Positions 18,401-25,014 of a stretch of DNA of 43,793 bases are shown piece by piece (position 1 is the stretch's first letter; the number at the start of each line of letters is the position of its first letter). A model generated the notes under the pieces. The model did not search any database, was not told where the DNA came from, and saw only the letters and a list, made by a program, of their open reading frames with translations. The DNA comes from Acidobacteriota bacterium (GTDB taxonomy: Bacteria > Acidobacteriota > Terriglobia > Bryobacterales > Bryobacteraceae): positions 66,710 through 110,502 of the forward strand of contig JACQZT010000200.1 in assembly GCA_016213755.1 (NCBI GenBank), given 5' to 3'. Made by a program: the position numbers and the translations under genes.

Positions 18401-18790
18401 ATCGGCGTGAATGGCGACCCGGCCGGCATCGGCCCCTCCGGCGTCGGCGGGCAGCGCCCCAACGTGGTCGGCGAGTGGAACCAGGGAGGCAAGCAGCGCC
18501 TGCAATGGTTCAACACGGCGGCTTTCGCGGTCGCCAGCGCCGGCAGTTTTGGCAACCTGGGCCGCAACGTCGTCATCGGACCCGGCCAGAACAACTGGGA
18601 CGCCTCGTTGCAGAAGCACTTCGTGGCTGGCGAACGGCTGCGCGCGCAGTTCCGCGCCGAGTTCTACGACGCCCCCAACCACCTTTCCTGGTGGGGCGTG
18701 GGGAACACGGTGGGCAATTCCAACTTCGGCCAGATCACCAGCGGCACCGACCCGCGCACCTTGCAGTTCGGCCTGCGCCTGGAGTTCTAA
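15491..18790 (+). CDS. TonB-dependent receptor, Oar-like with N-terminal carboxypeptidase-regulatory-like domain
   Basis: 1099 aa; SGFVRDATGAVVQSAKVAVRSVATGQVRGAPVNENGFYVVSNLPIGEYEISAEAAGFKKF; plug region; ends in LQFGLRLEF. Confidence 0.95.
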   Translation: MSSRFLRLISLLVCAGALFAQSTTQQISGFVRDATGAVVQSAKVAVRSVATGQVRGAPVNENGFYVVSNLPIGEYEISAEAAGFKKFVQTNVIVVVNSKPAVDIVLEVGSVSDSVTITADAAQIETSSGEVGRLVTGQQATQMQLNGRNFTQLLALIPGVSTTNRSAMDLFGGYGSNMSSQSANGGRTDTFSWNIDGVDNKDNGGGGNNFVNVNPDAIAEFKVLTTNYSAEYGQNAGAIINLALKSGGKEFHGAAYEYVRNDAFDARAFNAITKQKLRFNNFGWNLGGPVYIPGKFNTDKNKLFVFGGMEFKRMRSGAINTWTVPVMAIRNGDLSSLPTAQWPKDPLTGQVFPGGVIPQARINKDTKRLIDNYPAPNFAGSGGNLVFPTTAPLSANQYIVRGDYIVNDKHQVTLHYLRDYYTSLQNLTSLVTYDRNIPGTNTKAQWTFVASPTTVNTFQFSFSGNVIFQGNFLANPLFVTDYTRKGQGITYPMIYGRNDTIPSLNISGYNGLGASSVNWNNFNRLFNWKDDFSKLIGNHNLKAGLLILRSRKNQDNWPSVNGTIGFATGHSNSTGNAFADALIGHFNTYTEADTNREGWYRFTQVEPYIQDDWKVSSRLTLNLGFRYQYMQPQYSALQNTVLWLPQYFDPAKAPAINRSNGAILPGSYDPYNGLALGGTDFPESAKKRIAKTADPAVKALFRGLPKETADNYWGTWGPRIGLAYDLTGKQKTVLRGGYGVFYERIEGNFVFSAINNPPFISQSDISDGTMANPRGGTTQVFPGGFSNSHPLDMKVPRIMNWSLGIQHKLTADTTVDVAYVGSSAANLSRTYNPNQLPAGTLQRNPGVNANALRPYPGWANINMYVTGSNSIYNSLQTQVKRQMKDGGLLNMSYTWSRVITDASGYSEGPMDSYNFKRERGLATFHRAHVFVFSYIYPLPFWRKGDEWYKKAFGNWQLSGVTTMQTGQPLNIGVNGDPAGIGPSGVGGQRPNVVGEWNQGGKQRLQWFNTAAFAVASAGSFGNLGRNVVIGPGQNNWDASLQKHFVAGERLRAQFRAEFYDAPNHLSWWGVGNTVGNSNFGQITSGTDPRTLQFGLRLEF

Positions 18791-18807
18791 GTATCCGGGG
18801 ATGACCC

Positions 18808-18860
18808 CTCCCTTGCGGTCGCGGCTCGGTATCCGATTCCGAGCCGCGACCGTGAGGGAG
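18808..18860. repeat. Large inverted repeat (REP-like palindrome / possible terminator)
   Basis: CTCCCTTGCGGTCGCGGCTCGG(18808-18829) - TATCCGATT - CCGAGCCGCGACCGTGAGGGAG(18839-18860); the two DNA mismatches become G-U pairs in RNA. 18 bp after the TonB-receptor stop. Confidence 0.75.
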
Positions 18861-18940
18861 CGGTCGCCACGGGTTTCTGCACGGGGAACGTTCCGTCTCT
18901 CCCGGAAATCCTCCGTGGGGCCGCTCTCCGGCCGCCCGCC

Positions 18941-19224
18941 TCACGGTCGCGTGTCCGGCGGGACCCGGCCAACCACCGCCTCCACGACTTCGCGTGCCAA
19001 GGCCAGCGCGGTTTCACTCTCTTCCACGCCCGGCTCGCAGGAAGCTCCAGGGTAGCGGAATCTAAGCCCTTGATTGCTTTTTCGGCCGCCTGCTGGCAGT
19101 GAAAAAGTGTGCCTTCGGCGTCCGGTGGCACGGCCGCAAGCAGAATTGCGGCGCGGCGCAGGTCCTGGATCGCTTTCGTGAGCCAGGCCTTCGTGTCCGC
19201 GATTCGCGCCGGCTCAGGCTGCAT
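18941..19224 (-). pseudogene. HEPN-domain toxin remnant (internal deletion plus frameshift)
   Basis: Frame 1: MQPEPARIADTKAWLTKAIQDLRRAAILLAAVPPDAEGTLFHCQQAAEKAIKGL. The typical HEPN C-terminus continues in another frame: RFRYPGASCEPGVEESETALALAREVVEAVVGRVPPDTRP* (TGA at 18943-18941). The middle segment is absent. Confidence 0.75.
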
Positions 19225-19567
19225 ACAACAGTTTGCCCTCTCGCAGGATGAGGGAGGGAAGAGAGGCTCTCAAATGGAGCCGCTTCTCGAACTCGGTCCG
19301 CCTCCACACCAGGATGTCTTTCGCAATTCCCAGCCCGCGCAGCGCCCGATAGGCTAGGTCGCAGTCCTGCATTTCTCCCGCTGCCTCGTCCGGCACCACA
19401 ACCATGATGTCGTAGTCGCTGTCCGGACCCGCGTCTCCCCGCGCCGCCGAGCCAAACAAGAAGATCCGGTCCGGACGGTAGACTTCCGCCAGCCGCCGTA
19501 CCACCTCCGCCAGCACCGCATCGTCCGCCGAAGGAACCGTCCCAGTTGGCGATTGCATTTTCCGCAT
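19214..19567 (-). CDS. MNT-type minimal nucleotidyltransferase (antitoxin of a HEPN/MNT pair)
   Basis: 117 aa from ATG at 19567; IFLFGSAARGDAGPDSDYDIMVVV = GSX10DXD; 11-bp overlap with the HEPN remnant. Confidence 0.88.
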   Translation of the reverse strand: MRKMQSPTGTVPSADDAVLAEVVRRLAEVYRPDRIFLFGSAARGDAGPDSDYDIMVVVPDEAAGEMQDCDLAYRALRGLGIAKDILVWRRTEFEKRLHLRASLPSLILREGKLLYAA

Positions 19568-19670
19568 GTCCGCCACCCCTACCAGTCTGCCACACTCCCG
19601 CGCCCACCCCTGGGGGACGGACCCGGGTTTTGGAAACTCGGACTCGGGTTTCAGCGTCTTGTAGGGTGCG

Positions 19671-20294
19671 ATGATGCGCACGTTGATTCTCTTTTCGCTC
19701 TGCGCGGCGAGCGTCGCCGCGCAGAGCCGTTATACCCGGCACAATTTCACCGCCGGCATGGGCGCCGGCCTGCCGCGCGGCGACTTGAGCGGGTACTTCG
19801 GCAGCAGTTTCGGCATGAAGGTGGGCTACGGCGACCGGTTCCACCAGTTCTTCCAGGCCGATGCCGGTTTCGACACCTTGTTCGGCGCCGCCGGCGTGCG
19901 GGACTACCTGAACAGCGACTGGGGCGCCCTGCGTATCAAGGACTACCAGTTCTTCGTGCCCCTGGGGGGACGCGCCATCCTGCCCCTGGCCCGCGAGCGG
20001 CTGCTCTTCTACGGCGGTGGGGGCGCCGCCTACCTGCGCTATCAGGAGCGTGTCCGCCAGCCTTCCAATTACTACCGGATCGATTGCCCGGTGTGCCGCT
20101 CGCGGGATGGGTGGGGATACTACGGCCTTCTGGGCGCCAGTGTGGCACTGGACCGCCACGGGACGTTCCGCCTGGGCTTTGCCACTCGCGTTTACCGCGG
20201 GCACACGGCCGGCGAACAACTGGGGCAACTGGGCGCCCTCCGCACGCGCGACCTCTGGGTGCAGACCTTCGGCGAATTCGGCGTCGGCTTCTGA
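19671..20294 (+). CDS. Secreted/outer-membrane beta-barrel-like protein of unknown function
   Basis: 207 aa; signal peptide MMRTLILFSLCAASVAAQS; alternating aromatic/Gly-rich strands; terminal FGEFGVGF. Confidence 0.6.
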   Translation: MMRTLILFSLCAASVAAQSRYTRHNFTAGMGAGLPRGDLSGYFGSSFGMKVGYGDRFHQFFQADAGFDTLFGAAGVRDYLNSDWGALRIKDYQFFVPLGGRAILPLARERLLFYGGGGAAYLRYQERVRQPSNYYRIDCPVCRSRDGWGYYGLLGASVALDRHGTFRLGFATRVYRGHTAGEQLGQLGALRTRDLWVQTFGEFGVGF

Positions 20295-20313
20295 GTGCTA
20301 CACTGCTAGTCGT

Positions 20314-20853
20314 ATGATCCGCAATGCATTGATAATGACCGTGGTTTTCGGCGCGGCCGTGGCGGCGCAGGAGGCCAAGGACACCGAGAAGCTGGCCCCC
20401 TACTACCCTACGCCAGAGACCATCGTCGAGAAGATGCTCAAGCTGGGCGAGCTGAAACCCGGCGAAAAGATGTTCGACCTGGGAAGCGGCGACGGGCGCA
20501 TCGCCATTATGGCCGCGCAGAAGTTCCAGGCCGTGGCCACCGGCGTCGAGTTCGACGCCGACCTGTGGAAACAGAGTTCCGGGCGCATCAAGAGCCTGGG
20601 CCTGGAAAAGCGCGCGCGCATCATTCACGGCGATATCCTCAAGCAGGATTACTCCTCGGCGGATCTGATCACCGTCTACCTGTTGCCGGCCTCTAACGAC
20701 AAGGTGCGGCCGATTCTCGAAAAGCAGCTCAAGAAGGGCGCGCGCGTCGTGGCGCACGACTTCGAAATCGGCGGCTGGACCGCGGACAAAGTGGAGAACA
20801 TCGACGACGACGGAGAAGGACGCAGCCACACACTCTACCTGTACCGGCGCTAG
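20314..20853 (+). CDS. Class I SAM-dependent methyltransferase-like protein with N-terminal signal sequence
   Basis: 179 aa; MIRNALIMTVVFGAAVAAQEAKD leader; GEKMFDLGSGDGRIAIMAAQ motif I; DLITVYLLP. Confidence 0.82.
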   Translation: MIRNALIMTVVFGAAVAAQEAKDTEKLAPYYPTPETIVEKMLKLGELKPGEKMFDLGSGDGRIAIMAAQKFQAVATGVEFDADLWKQSSGRIKSLGLEKRARIIHGDILKQDYSSADLITVYLLPASNDKVRPILEKQLKKGARVVAHDFEIGGWTADKVENIDDDGEGRSHTLYLYRR

Positions 20854-21993
20854 GTGCCCACCGACCCCATCTTCGTTCCCTTTGCCTGGCGGCGGGGGTT
20901 CGGCCTCGCCCGCCTGGGGGTGACGGTCTGTTCGCTGGCCGGCACATGGCTGTCCCAGGCGCCCCTGGCCTGGTGGGTTTGGGCGCTCGCCGCGATCTAC
21001 GTTGTTTTCGGCGCCCTAGTCCTGATCGGACGCCCCAACCTGCACGCGGCCCGGTTCCTGCCCGACCTGACGTTCTTCGCCTTGCTGTCGGCGGCCGGCG
21101 CGGGCACGAGCGGGTGGCCGGCCGCTCTGGCCGTTGTGTACGCGATCGTGAACGCGGCGGTCTTGATGGGCTGGCAGGAAGCGGCGCTGGTCTTCTGCTG
21201 CGCGGCGCTGTCGCTGGTCCTCTTCCCCGCCCGTCCGCCGGCGCTCGTCGCGGCGCTTCTGTCCGGCGGTGTCGTGGCGGTGCTGCTGGCCCTGCGCTGC
21301 GAGTTTTACCAGCGCCGGGGGACCCGGCTGGCGGCGCAATCGGTGCATGCCCGCGCCGAGGCGGAAACCGCCCGCGCCAGCGAGCGCCAGCGCATCGCAG
21401 CCGATTTCCACGACGGCCCCCTGCAAAGCTTCATCAGTTACCAGATGCGCCTGGAGGTCCTGCGACGGCTGCTGGAGCGCAGCCCCGCCGCGGCGCGTGA
21501 GGAACTGGAACAGATGCGGGAGTTGTGCCGCACACAGGTCGCGGAATTGCGCGCCTTCGTGCGCGCCATGCGGCAGGCCGAAGCCCCCAGCGCGGGACTG
21601 GCCGCCTCCATCCGGCGGCTGGTCGAGGATTTTCAGAAAGACAGCGGCACGCCCGCCACCTTTGCCGGCGGAGACGTCGCCGGCCCCGAGGATCCCGAAG
21701 TCCCGCTGGAGGTGCTTCAGATCGTCCGCGAGGCGCTGCACAACGTCCAGAAACACTCCAAGGCTTCGCGAGTGGCGGTGGCGGTGTCCAAGACCCCGAG
21801 TGGACTTGAGATCTCGATTGACGACGACGGCTGCGGCTTCCCCTTTGGCGGGACCTTCACGCTGGAGGAACTCGACCGGCTGCGCCTGGGTCCGCTGAGC
21901 ATCCGGCGCCGCGTGCGCGAACTGGGCGGCCACCTCACGCTCGACTCCCGCCCGGGTCTCGGATCGACTCTCCGGGTGCGTATCCCGCTATGA
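20854..21993 (+). CDS. NarL-type sensor histidine kinase (HisKA_3 + HATPase)
   Basis: GTG start abutting the upstream TAG; N-terminal TM helices; ERQRIAADFHDGPLQSFISYQMRLEVLRRLLE; EALHNVQKHSKASRVAVAV..EISIDDDGCGF; no response regulator alongside. Confidence 0.88.
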   Translation: MPTDPIFVPFAWRRGFGLARLGVTVCSLAGTWLSQAPLAWWVWALAAIYVVFGALVLIGRPNLHAARFLPDLTFFALLSAAGAGTSGWPAALAVVYAIVNAAVLMGWQEAALVFCCAALSLVLFPARPPALVAALLSGGVVAVLLALRCEFYQRRGTRLAAQSVHARAEAETARASERQRIAADFHDGPLQSFISYQMRLEVLRRLLERSPAAAREELEQMRELCRTQVAELRAFVRAMRQAEAPSAGLAASIRRLVEDFQKDSGTPATFAGGDVAGPEDPEVPLEVLQIVREALHNVQKHSKASRVAVAVSKTPSGLEISIDDDGCGFPFGGTFTLEELDRLRLGPLSIRRRVRELGGHLTLDSRPGLGSTLRVRIPL

Positions 21994-22994
21994 AGCGCCT
22001 GGCCGCCGCTCTCTGCGTGCTGGCCGCCAGCGGATGCGGCCATTACCGCGATTTCACTCTGCCCGCCCCCGCGGGCTCGCCCCAGAACGTGGCATTCCGC
22101 TGGGAACCCGCGCCGCAACCCGTGCTGGCGCGCGGCGCGGCCGGCGAGTGGGACGCGGTGGATGCCCTCAACCCCGCCGTCGCGCGCGGCGGCGCGCAGT
22201 ACTTCAACCTCTATTCCGGCTTCGACGGCCGGACCTGGCACACCGGGCTGGCCGTATCCGGCGACGGCCTGACCTGGAGCAAGCAGGGCCGCGTCCTGTC
22301 GCCCGGGCCGGCCGCCTGGGAAGGAGACTACATTGCCGCCAACGGCGCCTTGCTCTACAGCGGCGGGGAGTTCCTGTACTGGTATCAGGCGGGGCGGCCG
22401 GCGCGCATCGGCCTGGCCCGCTCGCGCGACGGCCGCCGGTGGGCGAAGCTGCCGGCCCCCGTGCTGCCGCCGGGTCCGCGCGGAAGCTGGGACGAGCGCG
22501 CGGTTGCCGACCCGTATGTCGTCCAGGCCGGCGGCGCCTTCTACCTTTTCTACCTGGGCCTGGACCGCGCGCGCCGCCAGCGGCTGGGGGTGGCCGTCTC
22601 GGCCGACGGCGTCACCTGGCACAAGTCGCGCGCCAACCCGATCCTGGAACTCGGCGCACCCGGAGCCTTCGACGAGACCGGCCTGGGCGAGCCCGCCGTG
22701 TGGAGCTCGCAGGGCTGGTACTGGATGCTGTACACCGGCCGGGACCGGCGCGAGAATCGCCGCATCGGCCTGGCCCGCTCGCGCGACGGCGTGCGCTGGG
22801 CGCGCGTTTCGGAATCCGCTCTCATCGCCGGCGGTGAGGCCTGGAATGCGCGCGTGGTGTGCGACCCGGAGGTCGAGGTGACACCGGAGGGAGTGCGGGT
22901 GTGGTTCGGCGGCGGCGACCGCGCCGAACCAGCCGAGAATCTCAATGGTCAAATCGGTGCCGGTTGGCTGAAATCGGTCCCGGCCGCGAAGTGA
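21990..22994 (+). CDS. Lipoprotein with GH43/GH32-like beta-propeller (glycosidase-related)
   Basis: 334 aa; lipobox LAASGC; repeated IGLARSRDGRRWAK, LGVAVSADGVTWHKSRANPILE, IGLARSRDGVRWARV; ATGA overlap with the kinase. Confidence 0.75.
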   Translation: MKRLAAALCVLAASGCGHYRDFTLPAPAGSPQNVAFRWEPAPQPVLARGAAGEWDAVDALNPAVARGGAQYFNLYSGFDGRTWHTGLAVSGDGLTWSKQGRVLSPGPAAWEGDYIAANGALLYSGGEFLYWYQAGRPARIGLARSRDGRRWAKLPAPVLPPGPRGSWDERAVADPYVVQAGGAFYLFYLGLDRARRQRLGVAVSADGVTWHKSRANPILELGAPGAFDETGLGEPAVWSSQGWYWMLYTGRDRRENRRIGLARSRDGVRWARVSESALIAGGEAWNARVVCDPEVEVTPEGVRVWFGGGDRAEPAENLNGQIGAGWLKSVPAAK

Positions 22995-23009
22995 TGCTAC
23001 GCTGGCTTT

Positions 23010-24131
23010 GTGAGGATCGGAATCACTTGTTACCCCACGTATGGCGGCAGCGGAATCGTGGCCACCGAATTGGGTCTGGAACTGGCCAACCGCGGTCACA
23101 GCGTCCACTTCATCACCTACGCCAACCCGATCCGGCTCGACCCCGGTATTAAGCACATCCATTATCACGAGGTGGAAGTCTCCAACTATCCGCTGTTCCA
23201 GTACCCGCCCTACTCGCTGGCCCTGGCCTCGCGCATGGCCGAGGTGGCGGAACGCTACGATCTCGACCTGCTGCACGTGCACTACGCCATCCCGCATTCG
23301 ATCTCGGCGCTGCTGGCGCGCGACATGATGGCCAAGCGGCGGCGGCTGCCTTTCGTCACTACGCTGCACGGCACCGACATCACGCTGGTGGGCGCCGACC
23401 GCAGCTATTTTCCGATTACCAAGTTCTCCATCGAGCAGTCCAACGGCGTGACCGCGGTCAGCGACTACCTGCGCCGCCAGACCATGGAGGTCTTCGGCAT
23501 CGAGAATTCGATCCGGGTGATCCTGAACTTCGTCAACTGCGACATGTACCAGCCGGACCCCCAGCGGCGCCACGAGCAGACGTTCGCGCCCGGCGAGAAG
23601 CTCCTGGTTCATCTTTCCAACTTCCGCCCGGTAAAGCGGGTGACCGACTGCGTGCGAATTCTGGCCCAGGTGCGCAAGCACGTGGCGGCGCACCTGCTGA
23701 TGGTGGGCGACGGCCCGGAGCGCGGCCCGGCCGAACGGCTGGCCTGGGAACTGGGCGTAGCGCGCCACGTCAGTTTCTTGGGCAAGCAGGATCACGTCGA
23801 GCGGCTGATTCCGCTGGCGCACGTGCTGCTGCTGCCGAGCGAACTGGAGTCCTTCGGCCTGGCGGCTCTGGAAGCCATGGCCTGCGGCGTCCCGCCGGTG
23901 GCCACCCGCACGGGCGGCCTGGGAGAACTGGTGACGCACGGCGTGGACGGATTCCTGGAGCCGGTGGGCGACATCGAGGCGCACTCGGCGCAAGTGATCC
24001 AGTTGCTTTCCGAACCCGCTCTGTACCGGCAGGTGTCCGGCCGCGCCCGGGAGACGGCCCTGACCCGATTCTGCACCTCGCTGATCATTCCGCAGTACGA
24101 AAACTACTACCGCGAGATCTGCGCCGGCTGA
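23010..24131 (+). CDS. bshA: N-acetyl-alpha-D-glucosaminyl L-malate synthase (bacillithiol biosynthesis), GT4
   Basis: GTG start; MRIGITCYPTYGGSGIVATELGLELANRGHSVHFITYANPIRL, HVHYAIPHSISALLARDMM, LHGTDITLVGADRSYFPITKFSIEQSNGVTAVSDYL. Confidence 0.93.
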   Translation: MRIGITCYPTYGGSGIVATELGLELANRGHSVHFITYANPIRLDPGIKHIHYHEVEVSNYPLFQYPPYSLALASRMAEVAERYDLDLLHVHYAIPHSISALLARDMMAKRRRLPFVTTLHGTDITLVGADRSYFPITKFSIEQSNGVTAVSDYLRRQTMEVFGIENSIRVILNFVNCDMYQPDPQRRHEQTFAPGEKLLVHLSNFRPVKRVTDCVRILAQVRKHVAAHLLMVGDGPERGPAERLAWELGVARHVSFLGKQDHVERLIPLAHVLLLPSELESFGLAALEAMACGVPPVATRTGGLGELVTHGVDGFLEPVGDIEAHSAQVIQLLSEPALYRQVSGRARETALTRFCTSLIIPQYENYYREICAG

Positions 24132-24177
24132 GTTGAGTTTCGGGCTACGAAACCTCGAAACTCGTATAATCGCCAGC

Positions 24178-25014
24178 ATGGCGATCAATATCAGTCTCAA
24201 CATGGAGTTCATTCGCTGCGAGGACAAATCCTTCCGGGAGGGGGTGGAGCGCGCCGCGCAACTCGGGTACAGGCTGGTCGAGCCCCTGGTCCACAACGGC
24301 CGGGAACTGCTCAGCGAGGCGGGCTACTTCCACTCCGTGTCGATGGACGACGACCCCCTCGAGATCAAGGAACTGCTGGCGAAAAACGGCCTCAAGGCGT
24401 CGAGTTTGAGCGCACACACGCCCTTGATGCGCCCTGAGATCGCGGTCCCCTATCTGACCCGTGCCATCCGCTTCGCGCGCACCCTGGGCGCCGGCATCAT
24501 CAACACCGACGAGGGCGTGCGGCCCGAGTGGGTTTCCCTGGACGACGCCTTCCACGTCATGAAGTACACCCTCTCCACCGTCCTGCGCTGGGCCGAGCGC
24601 TATGGCGTCTCGATCGCCATCGAACCGCACCAGAGCATCACCAAGACCACCGCGGGCCTGCTGCGCGTGGCCACTCTGGTTTCCTCGCCCATGCTCAAGA
24701 TCAACTACGACACGGGCAACGCCTGGCTGGGCGGCGAGGATCCGTACGAAGGACTGAAGGCCTGCCTGCCGCTCGTGGTGCACGTGCACGCCAAGGACAT
24801 CTCCATTCAGCAATCCGACACCGAACGCGGCAAGGTCACCGGCACGCCTGTGGGCTGCGCCTGCGGCGACGGCGTGGTGGACTGGAGCAAAGTGGTCGGC
24901 ATCCTCAAGGACGCCGGCTACAACGGAGTGCTGTCGGTGGAGTGCGGCACGCCGGCGCAGGCCGCCCGCAGTCTCGAGCACTTAACCCAGGTTATCGCCG
25001 CCGCGGGTTCTTAG
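24178..25014 (+). CDS. Sugar phosphate isomerase/epimerase family TIM barrel
   Basis: 278 aa; GYRLVEPLVHNGRELLSEAGYFHS, SIAIEPHQSITKTTAGLLRVATLVSSPMLKINYDTGNAWLGG, VHVHAKDI. Confidence 0.87.
   Translation: MAINISLNMEFIRCEDKSFREGVERAAQLGYRLVEPLVHNGRELLSEAGYFHSVSMDDDPLEIKELLAKNGLKASSLSAHTPLMRPEIAVPYLTRAIRFARTLGAGIINTDEGVRPEWVSLDDAFHVMKYTLSTVLRWAERYGVSIAIEPHQSITKTTAGLLRVATLVSSPMLKINYDTGNAWLGGEDPYEGLKACLPLVVHVHAKDISIQQSDTERGKVTGTPVGCACGDGVVDWSKVVGILKDAGYNGVLSVECGTPAQAARSLEHLTQVIAAAGS

Noticed and set aside
19062-20228. 388-aa minus-strand ORF over the MNT and barrel genes
   Set aside because: Overlaps two better-supported ORFs, no domain signature, crosses repeats.
21717-24296. 859-aa minus-strand ORF
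   Set aside because: Overlaps four convincing plus-strand genes (kinase end, lipoprotein, bshA, isomerase start); composition typical of antisense frames.
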